From Lepidostoma basale (lineage: Eukaryota > Arthropoda > Insecta > Trichoptera > Lepidostomatidae): a stretch of DNA of 64,000 nt. Made by a program: the position numbers and the translations under genes. This document shows positions 55,690 to 64,000 of the stretch, piece by piece; within the stretch, counting starts at the first letter, position 1; every line of letters begins with the position of its first letter. The stretch lies in the NCBI GenBank assembly GCA_022606425.2, contig JAHDVF020000579.1, forward strand, positions 1 to 64,000, read 5' to 3'. The notes under the pieces are model-generated. The model saw only the letters and a list, made by a program, of their open reading frames with translations, made no database searches and had not been told where the DNA came from.

Positions 55690-56225
55690 TATAATAAATA
55701 ATATTAATACACTTTTATTAGTTTTAACACCACTTTGTTTTGTTGCAACCAACCGGTTTCGCTCCTACATGAGCTTCGTCTAGGTTACAATAACATTAAA
55801 TAAAACATCAGTGAACAACACAATATAATCGTACATAAATTTAAAATGGAAGGGAGAGAGATAAGATGCGGTTTCTTATCCCTCTTTTTCATATTTTTAT
55901 ATTCGCTTAATTTATATTTTTATATTCTCATAATTAATATTTTTAAATTCCCTTTATTTAAATTTTTACATATTGTGTTGTTCTCTAATGTTTTATCTAG
56001 TGTCTTTTGTAACCCTCACGAAGCTCCGGCGGGATCAAAGCCGGTTTGTTATGACAAAATAAAGTGATGTTAAAATTAATTAAAGTGGATTGATATTATT
56101 TTTCTTTAAATAATGCGTTTTTTGTATTATATATTACTTATATTTTTGTGACCCCGATGAAACTTCGGCGGAACCAAACCCGGTTAGTTCGATAAATCGA
56201 AATAAGTGGTGTAAATACCAGAGTG
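55690..56225. ncRNA. Three hammerhead-like motifs: inverted pair plus a tandem third
   Basis: Minus motif at 55742-55795: CTAGACGA (one extra base), A, GCTC/GAGC stem II, GAAAC, CG, GTT. Plus motifs at 56005-56055 (CTCACGA ... AAAGCCGGTT) and 56145-56195 (CCGATGA ... CAAACCCGGTT). The arms AACACCACTTTGTTTTG (left) and CAAAATAAAGTGATGTT (right) mirror each other, and the third unit repeats the second at about 140 bp. Confidence 0.5.
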
Positions 56226-56329
56226 TTCTAAATTATTTTCATTAAAAAAAATGAAATTGAAAACGCAATGTCAATGTTAATGTGTGTTGTTGTGTGCCTG
56301 AGACACATCATTCACATCAAATGTAATTA

Positions 56330-56640
56330 AACTAAAAAAAACTGATGTTTCCATTATCATATCAAATAATTAATATGAAATTTTACAACATTGCTTAAGA
56401 AACAATAAATGTATTATACTTAGAAAATTTTAAAAAATTTGTTTAATCCACTATCGATTTATACTTATTATTATAAATGTAGTATACTTGGAAAATCTTT
56501 GTTTAATCTGCTATTAAATAGTGGATTTAACAAAGTTTTTAAATTTTCTAAGTATAATACTATGGAATTCCACAGTGTTAATGCCTTAGCGTTCAATAAG
56601 TTAAATAAATGTAAAAAATGTAAAAAAAATGTAAAACAAA
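56330..56640. repeat. Module F end and inverted Q-type ends
   Basis: 56350-56410 has the module F end (GAAATTTTACAACATTGC). At 56440-56560 GGAAAATCTTTGTTTAATC and its complement-like ACAAAGTTTTTAAATTTTC face each other, followed by the Q end ACTATGGAATTCCACAGTG. Confidence 0.5.
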
Positions 56641-56679
56641 AAAAATGTAAATGTAAAAAAAAAAAAAAAAATTCACAAG

Positions 56680-56945
56680 CGCAACCAAATCTACATAGAT
56701 GGCTGACTGAAACTGACACGTGAAGATAGATATGGATTTTGAAGTATATATACATCTTCCAAAAATTTGTCATGCATGATCACAATAACAAAGGTGGAAT
56801 GGGGAATGTTGTAATTACATAAAGCGTGCGCTCAACCCAACCAATGACAGGTCATAAGTCCTGTTAACACCTTGATCATCCATGTTCAGTTTCCAGTTTG
56901 CGTCTTCGTCTCTATTGAGATACAATTCAAATTTAAATAAATGTA
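56680..56945 (+). repeat. Unclassified dispersed repeat, copy 3 of 3
   Basis: GGAATGGGGAATGTTGT, CTCAACCCAACCAATGACAG and TCGTCTCTATTGAGATA as in copies 1 and 2. Confidence 0.55.
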
Positions 56946-56999
56946 TTTTTGTGCATCTGAATTACCTTAAGTAATTATTTTATAAAATTTGTTTTAAGC

Positions 57000-57050
57000 T
57001 ATTAAATTGATTCTCATGACATGTGATAGGTAGCTAATCTATTTGGTGTG
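57000..57050 (-). repeat. tRNA-derived SINE, 3' fragment
   Basis: TTGATTCTCATGACATGTGATAGGTAGC matches the SINE body near its 3' end. The promoter boxes are absent. Confidence 0.55.
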
Positions 57051-57059
57051 GTAGGTACT

Positions 57060-57700
57060 TAATGATTTTGCAAAGTTGTAGAGTGTATTTCTTCTTAGAT
57101 AATTACTCGCGCGCGCGAAGGGTGTAGCTGTATATCACAGGGCACCATTCCACCCCGCCCTTAAGTAATAATATACATTATGTGACACGGACACTAAGGA
57201 TACAGTTTCGGCGGCGAATAGGGTTTGACAAATCGTTTATCCCAACAACCCCGCGTCAACGTATTTCTACGTGACGTCTTTTGAGCCCCGCTCCCACTGG
57301 CAGTAGGCGAGCGGCGGTCCTGATCTAATGGTGTCCACGTGTTCCTAACTATATGATTCACTATACGGTCTACGAAACATAAGCATATTATAACTATTGT
57401 GTCTTTGTTTGCCCCTAGCACACAGCGGCGCCATAAATAATACTTAGCAAGTGTGTGCCGTAGAAATGTCCCGTCCAAATGTATATTTTCTTGAAAATCT
57501 TTATCTTTCATACAAATGCTATTCATCTATTGTTCTCTGTTTGTTGTATGGGACTGTACAGAGACTTTTGGAACAATAATCTAAAATAAAATAATAATAC
57601 CCTTTTAGTATTTGTATCTAAACCACTTTATTTCGTAACATTTGATAATTTGACTTGTTTTAATAACAGTTTATTTTGTAATTTTTTGGTGTTATCAGAT
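57060..57700. other. No gene recognised; GC-richer block 57100-57530
   Basis: A 110-codon minus-strand frame (57194-57526) has no recognisable domain. CGCGCGCG at about 57110 is unusual in this AT-rich window. Confidence 0.3.
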
Positions 57701-57734
57701 AAAGTAGTTTAGATTTTGGGGGTGACAGGCCGTT

Positions 57735-58290
57735 GTCGGGGTCACCACTTTGGGGGTTTGTGGTGAGAGTTGAAAGACGGTGGAGGTTTCAGCGTTTATT
57801 ACAGATCACAAGTAATCATACGTAAACAGTATTATGTACTCGTGATGGAGCGTGGCTGGATGTCAATAGCAGCGGGGCGGAGTCCGGGGGTGAACAGTCG
57901 GAGATGATGGCTTGCTGGGCAGTAGTGTCGGTCGACTGGAGCGAAGATTCGTCGAAGGTTTCGTGGTGTAGCAGTGTAGACCGTTGTGTAGCTCGGTAGG
58001 AAGGTCGGAGGTTTCTCGTACGTAGACTTGGTAGCGTAGACTCGTGTCGTTTAGAAATCGCGATACTGACTGACGTATTGGGTGTTCGGAAGTACCGCTT
58101 TTATATGCTTTGCTTTCATCATCACACGATGCTCTGCTCTAGTGACCTAGTGACCAAACCGAATAAATCTGGGCCCTCGAGTCATCAGATTTGATAAGTA
58201 GGTCCTGAGTCAGGCGTTTATTCGTGTCATATATTTCATCATGGAATATGCTGGTTCAGCGTCGAAGTCCACTTATGTGGATCACCAACA
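57735..58290 (-). mobile_element. LTR with tRNA-Trp-type primer-binding site
   Basis: On the minus strand the sequence starts TGTTGGTGATCCACATAAG (58290) and has a TATA-like GCATATAAAAGCGG (about 58102-58115). Near its end come an AATAAACGCTG polyadenylation-type signal (about 57795) and ACAAACCCCCA. Three bases later comes TGGTGACCCCGAC (complement at 57735-57747), complementary to the 3' end of eukaryotic tRNA-Trp. This is the layout of a 5' LTR (about 540 bp). Internal sequence is missing beyond about 57704. The superfamily cannot be told without pol. Confidence 0.65.
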
Positions 58291-58299
58291 AGATAAATT

Positions 58300-58795
58300 A
58301 TTAAAAGACATTTATTATTTAAATTAATAATTTAAGTTCAATAATCTATAACATTTTATTTGATTCATATTATTCTGCAGATTTTATGACATTATCGTCA
58401 AGCATGATGAGTTTTTGTCTATTAATATTATGATAATGTTGAAATATCATAGTGTTTCGGGAAAACATTGAACGAAATAATAATTTTAAAAAAGTTATAA
58501 TTGTATCCTTATTTAAGTATGTATATATTGTTTGTATTTAAACTACAAAAGTTCATCTTGCCGTCAACTTTAAAAGCTCGCGGCGGGTCGTAGTTGTTAC
58601 CCGTAGCACGGCTGTATGAAACGAAATATCGTTAGCTCGTTGGAAAAAAAATATTTTAATGGTTGTATTTCGTATTCAGAGAGCATTTGTAATATAAGAA
58701 AAGCAACGCGAAAGCAAATGAATTTATGTGCAAGGAAATGTACTAAATTTAGATTTTCATTTCGATTTGGCAGCAACTGAAGTTTTTCTTAGATT
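58300..58795. other. No gene; module P end motif at 58435-58470
   Basis: TTGAAATATCATAGTGTTTCGG matches the module P end; there is no hammerhead motif with it. Confidence 0.4.
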
Positions 58796-58799
58796 TCAT

Positions 58800-59228
58800 C
58801 TTAAATACGGAAGTAATGCTTGCAGTTGGCAGAAAAAGAATAAAAGTAGAATAAATGGTGTAAAAATGAGGTCACTAAGAAGAATGTGAGGTAGAACAAT
58901 GTATAATTGAATACCTAATGATGAAGTAAGAAAGGAATGTAAGGAGGACTGTAACGAATGGATGAGAAAATAATGGTTAAAAAATATTTATAACATACAA
59001 ATTGTGTGAATGAAAAAAAAGTTGAGAATGGGCAAGACATGGCTAACCAAATTAATATATTACTGGAAGGCGGTCATTTTCGAAATAGAAACAATCGACG
59101 AGCGTGCATGTCTCAATGCGTGAATGTAAAAGAGGTGTGAGAGTTATGTCAGGATAAGAATAGTGTGGTGGTCCAACTTTTCTGCCTACCCAACTGCGTA
59201 ATGGTTAGTAAGTTAGTTAGTTAGTGAG
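58800..59228 (+). pseudogene. LINE-A 3' half (A2), decayed
   Basis: 'YGSNACSWQKK' to 'CVNVKEV' and 'LDKNSVVVQLFCLP', ending GGTTAGTAAGTTAGTTAGTTAG. Confidence 0.7.
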
Positions 59229-59289
59229 TTAATTGTTGTTATTTTTCAGTCATTAGAATGTTTTAAACAATAGCAAACAATGAATGAAT

Positions 59290-59662
59290 GTTAGTTAGTT
59301 AGAAGAAATGAGATCTCTAAGACGAATGTGTGTATACTCTGTGTGGAGAGTACTCTGTAATAGAGTGTCGAATGAAAATATTAGAAGTGAATGCGGTGCG
59401 AATGATGGTGTTACGAAAAAAATAATGATAAGATTATCAAGATGGAAAGGATGAATGAAGAAAGAATGGTAAAAATTATAGAATAACGATTTAAATGGAA
59501 CTAGAAATAGAGGAGGTGTCGGAGAAATCGACGCGCGTGCATGACACAACGTATGGACGTTGAGGAATCGAGAGAAATATGTCAGGAGAGAAAAGTGCGG
59601 TGGTCTATTATTTCTGCCTACCCCTTCAGAGAGACGGCGTGATGTTTAGTTAGTTAGTTAAT
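59290..59662 (+). pseudogene. LINE-A 3' half (A1), decayed
   Basis: 'EMRSLRRMCVYSV' to 'RRACMTQRMDVEESREICQE' and 'CLPLQRDGV', ending TTAGTTAGTTAGTTA. Confidence 0.7.
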
Positions 59663-59724
59663 ATGTATTAAAATCTTTATTATAATGATGATTTATTAAG
59701 TTTTTTGGTCAAAGCATATAACTA

Positions 59725-60470
59725 ACTAACTAACCAAAAACTAACTAACTAACCATCACGCCGTCTCCCCGAAGGGGTAGGCAGAAAGAATGGACTGCCA
59801 CACCTTTCTTTCCTGACATATTTCTCTCGCTTCCTCAACATTCATACATCGTGTCATGCACGCGCGTCGATTTCTCTGACTCCTCACATGGCCGACATTC
59901 AATATTTGATTTATTTGATCGTGCCACGTTTTCCTTGGTCTTCCTCTATTTCTGGTACCATTTACATCATTAACATATAATTTTTTTACCATTCTTTCTT
60001 CATTCATTCTTTCCATATGTCCAAACCATCTTAATGATCCTTTCATTATTTTGTTCATGACACCATCATTCGCACCGCATTCACTTCTTATATTTTCATT
60101 CGACACTCTATCATACACAGAATATCCACACATTCGTCTAAGAGATCTCATTTCTACTGCATTTATTCTACTTTCATCCTTCCTTTGCCAGTTCCATGCT
60201 TCGCTTCCATACATGAGGGTCGGTAGAAGAACACCATTGTGCACTGCCATTCTAGCTTTTTTGGATAGGTTTTTGTTTGCGATGACAACTTTAAGTGCAC
60301 CATTCACTTTGTTGCCTGCCCCAACCCTTCTTTCAATATCCCTCTCCACTCTCCCATCTCTTGTAAACATACTACCTAAATACACAAACTCAACTACTTG
60401 CTCCAAGTTTTCACCATTCACGCTAATGTTGCAGACTGTCGTGGTTTCTTCCTTTTCAAAAATCAACCAT
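59725..60470 (-). pseudogene. LINE-A 3' half (A1), intact C-terminal frame
   Basis: A ~235-codon uninterrupted frame runs from 'LIFEKEETTTVCNISVNGEN' through 'LGSMFTRDGRVERDIERRVG', 'RRMCGYSVYDRVSNENIRSE', 'GRPRKTWHDQINQ' and 'SQRNRRACMTRCMNVEEARE' to 'SILSAYPFGETA' stop, then ACCATCTT-type flank complement and the GTTA tail. The upstream part of the open frame (60470-60634) is flanking sequence. The polymerase motifs are missing. It is nearly identical to 26395-26880, so both are young. Confidence 0.8.
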
Positions 60471-60559
60471 TCGTCAGTTAATTTGATCTCAACTCTTCTG
60501 CATATATTCTCACATATAAATACACAAAGATACGAAAAATTTCGAAAATTTGACATTTG

Positions 60560-60725
60560 ATATATATTTTTGTAACACCAGATGATGTCAACATTGGTTG
60601 ATGAAACAGCTGTCGTAAAGTAAAATAAATACAATTTGTGATATAAAATAATGTTTTTGAATTAACAGTTATAAAATGTTAAAATATCATAGTATTTCGG
60701 CCAAAACAATGGACTATTTCATATA
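60560..60725 (+). ncRNA. Module P with hammerhead-like motif, one core change
   Basis: TTGTAACAC, CAGATGA (60579-60585; U4 changed to A), T, stem II GTCAAC/GTTGAT (5 bp plus one G-U), GAAAC (60603-60607), AGCT, GTC (60612-60614). The module P 3' arm and end motif (ATAGTATTTCGGCCAAAACA) follow at 60688-60712. Confidence 0.65.
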
Positions 60726-60800
60726 CTCTCATCTTATCCCTCTTCTTCAGCCAGTTCAATGTTTCGCTTCCCCATACATAAGGATTGGAATCAGTACTAA
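60726..60800 (-). pseudogene. LINE-A sliver
   Basis: Antisense 'NPYVWGSETLNWLKKRDK' of the 'YGSEAWNWQKKDES' block. Confidence 0.55.
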
Positions 60801-60809
60801 ATTTTAAAC

Positions 60810-61150
60810 GGCCATTTTCACGACCATCGTGGAAGAATACTCGTATTAAGAGCTATGGTCACCCGAAGGTTTCGGGTTCGACTACATTAAAACGCATTAT
60901 ATATGAATAATGTCATGTTCTATACCTAAATAAAGGGCACTGATAAAAGTTTTTCGGGTATACATACACTTTACGTGTCATAAAATATCTAAAAAGCTCT
61001 CCTTTATTAATACACTTACAAAAATCTAGAAACCGAAGTTATAATTGAATTTATCTCGGTACGTGCGTAGTACACACACTTACTAGGGTGTTTGCGATGA
61101 ATCGCCACTAAAATGAGGAGAACCGTAAAGTTTCCAGAAACAGGAACTAT
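60810..61150. other. No gene seen
   Basis: Unique sequence with improved GC towards 61150. It could be a 5' UTR or promoter region of the candidate exon at 61208, but no clear TATA or initiator pair is visible. Confidence 0.3.
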
Positions 61151-61207
61151 TTTCCAAGTGAGAGGAGGAAAGTGAAAGATATTGAAAAGCGTCGAACTCA
61201 AGAAACG

Positions 61208-61352
61208 ATGAGAAACGTGCTCCGAATACGTAAATTACTTTCCTTATTTATGGTCATAATAGACCTTCGTTTAGTCCTTGGCGAATTTATTACTCGGCTG
61301 AGCTTCGCACCTGCAACAGTTGGCACAGCTGGGGGCAAGAATCAGGGTGAGA
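61208..61352 (+). other. Possible first coding exon with signal peptide and splice donor
   Basis: ATG at 61208 opens 'MRNVLRIRKLLSLFMVIIDL' then 'RLVLGEFITRLSFAPATVGT' and 'AGGKNQ', followed by GTGAGA at 61347-61352, a good donor. Basic residues followed by a ~16-residue hydrophobic run ending in 'LVLG' is a plausible signal peptide. The stretch is GC-richer than its surroundings and not repeated in the window, and the sequence after the donor turns AT-rich. No acceptor or second exon is identifiable. I recognise no family. Confidence 0.35.
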
Positions 61353-61369
61353 TATTATAATATTATATT

Positions 61370-61490
61370 CTATGAAAAGTGTGAAGTGTTATCGGGAATG
61401 GAGCACGCTAAGGATCTCTTAAAATGAAATAAATTGTTTCTATCGGTTGATGTAAAAAATCAATAAAAATATTTAAAATGTGTGATGTTT
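61370..61490 (+). repeat. ~125-bp repeat unit, copy 1 of 3
   Basis: AGTGTGAAGTGTTATCGGG, AATGGAGCACGCTAAGGATC and TCGGTTGATGTAAAAAATCAA recur at 62388-62519 and 63192-63310. Confidence 0.65.
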
Positions 61491-61559
61491 CCGTCTCGTA
61501 TTTCCTAAAATAAACAGATAGTTCTAGTTTTTAAGTTGATAATGAATGCTTGTCATATT

Positions 61560-62155
61560 CTTTATTGTTTCTTAAACAATGATGTAAAACTCCATGTTGA
61601 AAAATTAATACGAATGAAAACGACAGTTTTCTAGAAGTTTTTATTTATTTTTATTTCATTTATTTATTTTAAACATATCTAAAGCATTACAGATTTTTTT
61701 TCCAATACACTAAAGATACAAATTAGAGATATACAATAATAAGTAATACATAATATATTTATAAAAAGAGCGAGAAACGTAAGATGCATGACAAATTAAT
61801 AAAATAAATATACCATACAAATATAATAAAGATAGTACATCCCTCAAATGAGCCAAACTATCACAAAATATGTCAAACTCCGAGGTGATACGATTAAGCA
61901 AAGATATTGCTTTACCTACTTGCATAACCATTGGCAGGTTGGTTCTGCATCGTGGGAAGTAAAACAATCTATGGCCCCTTTGGCGAAGATAATTATCAGG
62001 GACGAACAGACCTACAATCACTCAGGATTTCTGAGTTGTGTATACAACCGCCTATCAGTCGAAAGAAATGAACAACCAAGTTTTATTTTATTTTATGGGA
62101 ATGACATGTTTCGCTCTTCTAAGGCATTATAAAATGTCCATTATTACAGTACATT
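61560..62155 (-). repeat. Module F copy split by a JK insertion
   Basis: 61560-61640 (TTATTGTTTCTTAAACAATG ... TTCTAGAAGTTTTTA) and 62080-62155 (TTATGGGAATGACATGTTTC GCTCTTCTAAGGCATT) are consecutive pieces of module F. JK subtype 2 occupies 61641-62079. AGTTTTTATTT and AGTTTTATTTT at the joints look like the target duplication. Confidence 0.65.
61641..62079 (-). pseudogene. JK (subtype 2) 3' end
   Basis: Minus strand 'VGLFVPDNYLRQRGHRLFYF', 'PRCRTNLPMVMQVGKAISLL' and 'NRITSEFDIFCDSLAHLRDV' are in one clean frame, followed by 3' UTR and an A-rich end. It matches 51690-51985. Confidence 0.75.
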
Positions 62156-62387
62156 ATCATTTGATAATGCCTTAGAAGGGCAACCATAAATTATTCATAA
62201 ATTATAATAAAACTTCTAGAAAGCCTGTTATATTAAATAAAACAACTAATTAAGAAAAAAATAGAAGTTTGATTGGGACTAACAGTATTTTTTTATTTAC
62301 TTTTTAAACACCTGATCTCGATAAATTAAAATGTTCATCTCTAAATAGCCTCCCCTACAACTTCCAATATGGAATAGCTTCAATTAT
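62156..62387. other. Module F fragment at 62150-62225; otherwise nothing seen
   Basis: ATAATGCCTTAGAAGGGC lies on the plus strand, opposite to the copy just to the left, so the two form an inverted pair about 20 bases apart. TAATAAAACTTCTAG follows. Confidence 0.45.
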
Positions 62388-63310
62388 GAAAAGTGTTATC
62401 GAGAATGGAACATTCTGATGATCTTTTAAAAATAAATAAATTCTTACTATCAGTTCATGTAAAAAATCAATTGATTTAAGATTACAGAAAGATTTTAATA
62501 TACTATAAAAAGTGTGAAGACTAACTAACTAACTAACTAACCATCGCGCCATTTCCCCGGAGCGGTAGGCAGAGAGGATGGATCACCACACTGGCCTGTC
62601 CTGGCATACCTCTCGGGCTTCCTCTACACTCATACATCGTACCATGCACGCACGTAGATTATTCCGACTTCGAATGTGGCCGCCTTTTAGTAATTGATTA
62701 ATTTGGTCATGCCATGTTTTCCTCGGTCGTCCTCGGCTTATTTTCCACTCACGCTGCTTGTCTACAACTTTTTAGTCATTCTACTCTCATCCTTTCGTTT
62801 CATATGTCCGAACCATCTCAGGGATCCTTTTTTAATTTTATTCATGATGCAGTCATCTGCCTTACAATTCTTTCTTATTTAATCGTTCGGTATTCTATCA
62901 TACAACGTTTTCCCGCACATTATTCTTAGTGATCTCATTTCTACGGCGTTTATCATGCTTTCATCCTTCTTTTGCCAGCTCTAAGCTTCACTTCCATACA
63001 CGAGGGTTGGCACTAGAACTCCATTGTGTACTGCCATATTTGCTTCTGTGGATATATTTCTATTTGCAGTAATGACTTTGAGTGCGCCATTTATTTTATT
63101 CCCAGCACCAACCCTCCTTTCGATGTCTTTCTCCATTTTTCCGTCTCTTGTAAACATGCTTCCCAGATACGTAAATTCAGTAACTTGCTCCAAGTGTGAA
63201 GTGTTATCGGAAATGGGACATTCTGAGAATCTCTTAAAAATAAGTAAATGGTTATTATCGGTTTATGTAAACAAATGGATTGATTTAAGATTACACAATG
63301 TAAAAGCTAT
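62388..63310 (+). repeat. ~125-bp repeat units 2 and 3, separated by LINE-A
   Basis: Unit 2 is 62388-62519 and unit 3 starts in the shared AAGTGTGAAG at 63192. Without the LINE-A they form a tandem pair. Confidence 0.65.
62520..63191 (-). pseudogene. LINE-A 3' half (A2) with target duplication
   Basis: Tail CTAACTAACTAACTAACTAACC, then antisense to 'MEQVTEFTYLGSMFTRDGKM', 'EKDIERRVGAGNKINGALKV' near its 5' end. AAGTGTGAAG at 62510-62519 and 63192-63201 flanks it. There is one frameshift in the middle and a TAA in place of GAA of 'SEA' near 62985. Confidence 0.8.
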
Positions 63311-64000
63311 TGTAAAATGGTTTACATTTCTTCTAAGGGGCTAGAGAGGTGAAAAGTTCTTAAACATGAACATTTGTAAAAATTCAATTCTAATGTAATT
63401 CCACATTGTTAACGCCTTAACCTTCAATAAAGAGATTTTGTGGGTAATACTTATATGTGTCTATGGTTTGTTAGTTAGCAAAGTAAATATTGTGAGGCCG
63501 ATGAATTAAATTATTATAAACGCTAAATCTTTAGAATTACATCCGTCTCGGGGCGGGTTGACGGACCCCCGTCACCTTCACCCTTCGCTCGCGCGACTTA
63601 TTGTAGTTGACGGGGAGAGGGTAAATTAAGATGTCTTTATTATCTCTCCCATACGAGATTAATTATGGCCCTTTGTGCCTGGCGAGATCTCAGGGCGCGT
63701 GTTATTCTGATATGACAAACACGGCAGAATGAATATCTCGTTGAAAGTAATCGAGATTTACGCGTCACGCTCCCTTGTGCCAGAGTGAGGTATTGTTCCT
63801 ATTAATTCTCACCTCGCATCGTCTGTTTTCGAGCACCTTTGAATACATCGCGTTATTTATACAAATAACCCAAGACACGCTAACATTGGCCGTTGTTAAG
63901 CTTTACGCACAAACATATTTCAATATACATGTTCACAAATCTCGAAATCATATTATTTCGCTAATTACAAGTACGTTTCATATTTTTCTGATCACTTGAT
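63311..64000. other. No gene; Q end at 63395-63435, unique GC-richer tail 63540-63790
   Basis: TAATTCCACATTGTTAACGCC and TTAACCTTCAATAAAG match the Q/F-type element end. From 63540 the sequence is markedly less AT-rich, with no repeats in the window, and may be host sequence. The 74-codon frame at 63775 has no recognised features. Confidence 0.4.

Noticed and set aside
57194..57526. 110-codon minus-strand frame in GC-richer DNA next to the LTR
   Set aside because: It has no gag, protease or zinc-knuckle motif, so it cannot be assigned to the LTR element.
60051..60560. 169-codon plus-strand open frame
   Set aside because: Shadow of the LINE-A copy on the minus strand; the same shadow appears at 26852 and 41303.

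Overview
The window looks like repeat-saturated, AT-rich animal DNA, most likely an intergenic or intronic block from an insect. Lepidoptera is plausible from the repeat types, but nothing here proves the order. I find no complete host gene, no rRNA or tRNA gene, no CRISPR array and no bacterial-type operon. Only two short stretches (40600-40615 and 61208-61346) look like possible first coding exons with a splice donor, and both are weak. One assembly gap (N run) lies at 26414-26513.

Almost everything recognisable is transposable-element debris, and I use working names for the families. LINE-A is a non-LTR retrotransposon (RTE-like reverse transcriptase, YADD) whose 3' end is a GTTA microsatellite; it has more than 30 mostly 5'-truncated copies on both strands. 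LINE-B (tail ACCAGAGAGAG), LINE-C, LINE-D, LINE-E and LINE-G (mostly GAA tails) are further non-LTR C-terminal fragments. JK is a Jockey/CR1-like LINE with a decayed reverse transcriptase at 52003-53579. There are also a tRNA-derived SINE, a composite non-autonomous element that borrows the LINE-A 3' end, a deleted mariner, a TTAA-flanked MITE, a hAT-like MITE, an eroded piggyBac-like 5' end, an LTR with a tRNA-Trp-type primer site, and an inverted pair of a ~0.8 kb element (X).

The most interesting signal is a set of about 20 sequences with the hammerhead-ribozyme core (CTGANGA - stem II - GAAAC - short loop - GTC). They occur as single modules, as a 128-bp tandem dimer (12095-12350), and repeatedly as head-to-head inverted pairs (11870-11970, 48930-49215, 54294-54492, 55690-56060). 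The layout resembles the terminal modules of Penelope-like elements and animal retrozymes, but no Penelope-type reverse transcriptase is visible, so these are non-autonomous or relic copies. Family members include near-consensus and clearly decayed motifs.

Layout: 0-7.7 kb mixed LINE-A, MITEs and hammerhead element Q; 7.7-16.5 kb LINE-A/G fragments, mariner, tandem and inverted hammerheads; 16.5-26 kb LINE-A/C/G/B fragments, SINEs and element X copy 1; 26-32.5 kb TA microsatellites around a LINE-A reverse transcriptase, then LINE-B/G/A; 33.4-36 kb element X copy 2 and the GAA-rich piggyBac-like relic; 36.5-44.8 kb LINE-A copies, including the longest one, inserted in a Q element; 45-51.5 kb nested LINE and SINE insertions and hammerhead module P; 51.7-56.5 kb JK and palindromic hammerheads; 57-58.3 kb LTR; 58.8-63.3 kb LINE-A copies in both orientations. 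Many nestings are dated by perfect 8-12 bp target-site duplications, so the region has grown by successive insertions.
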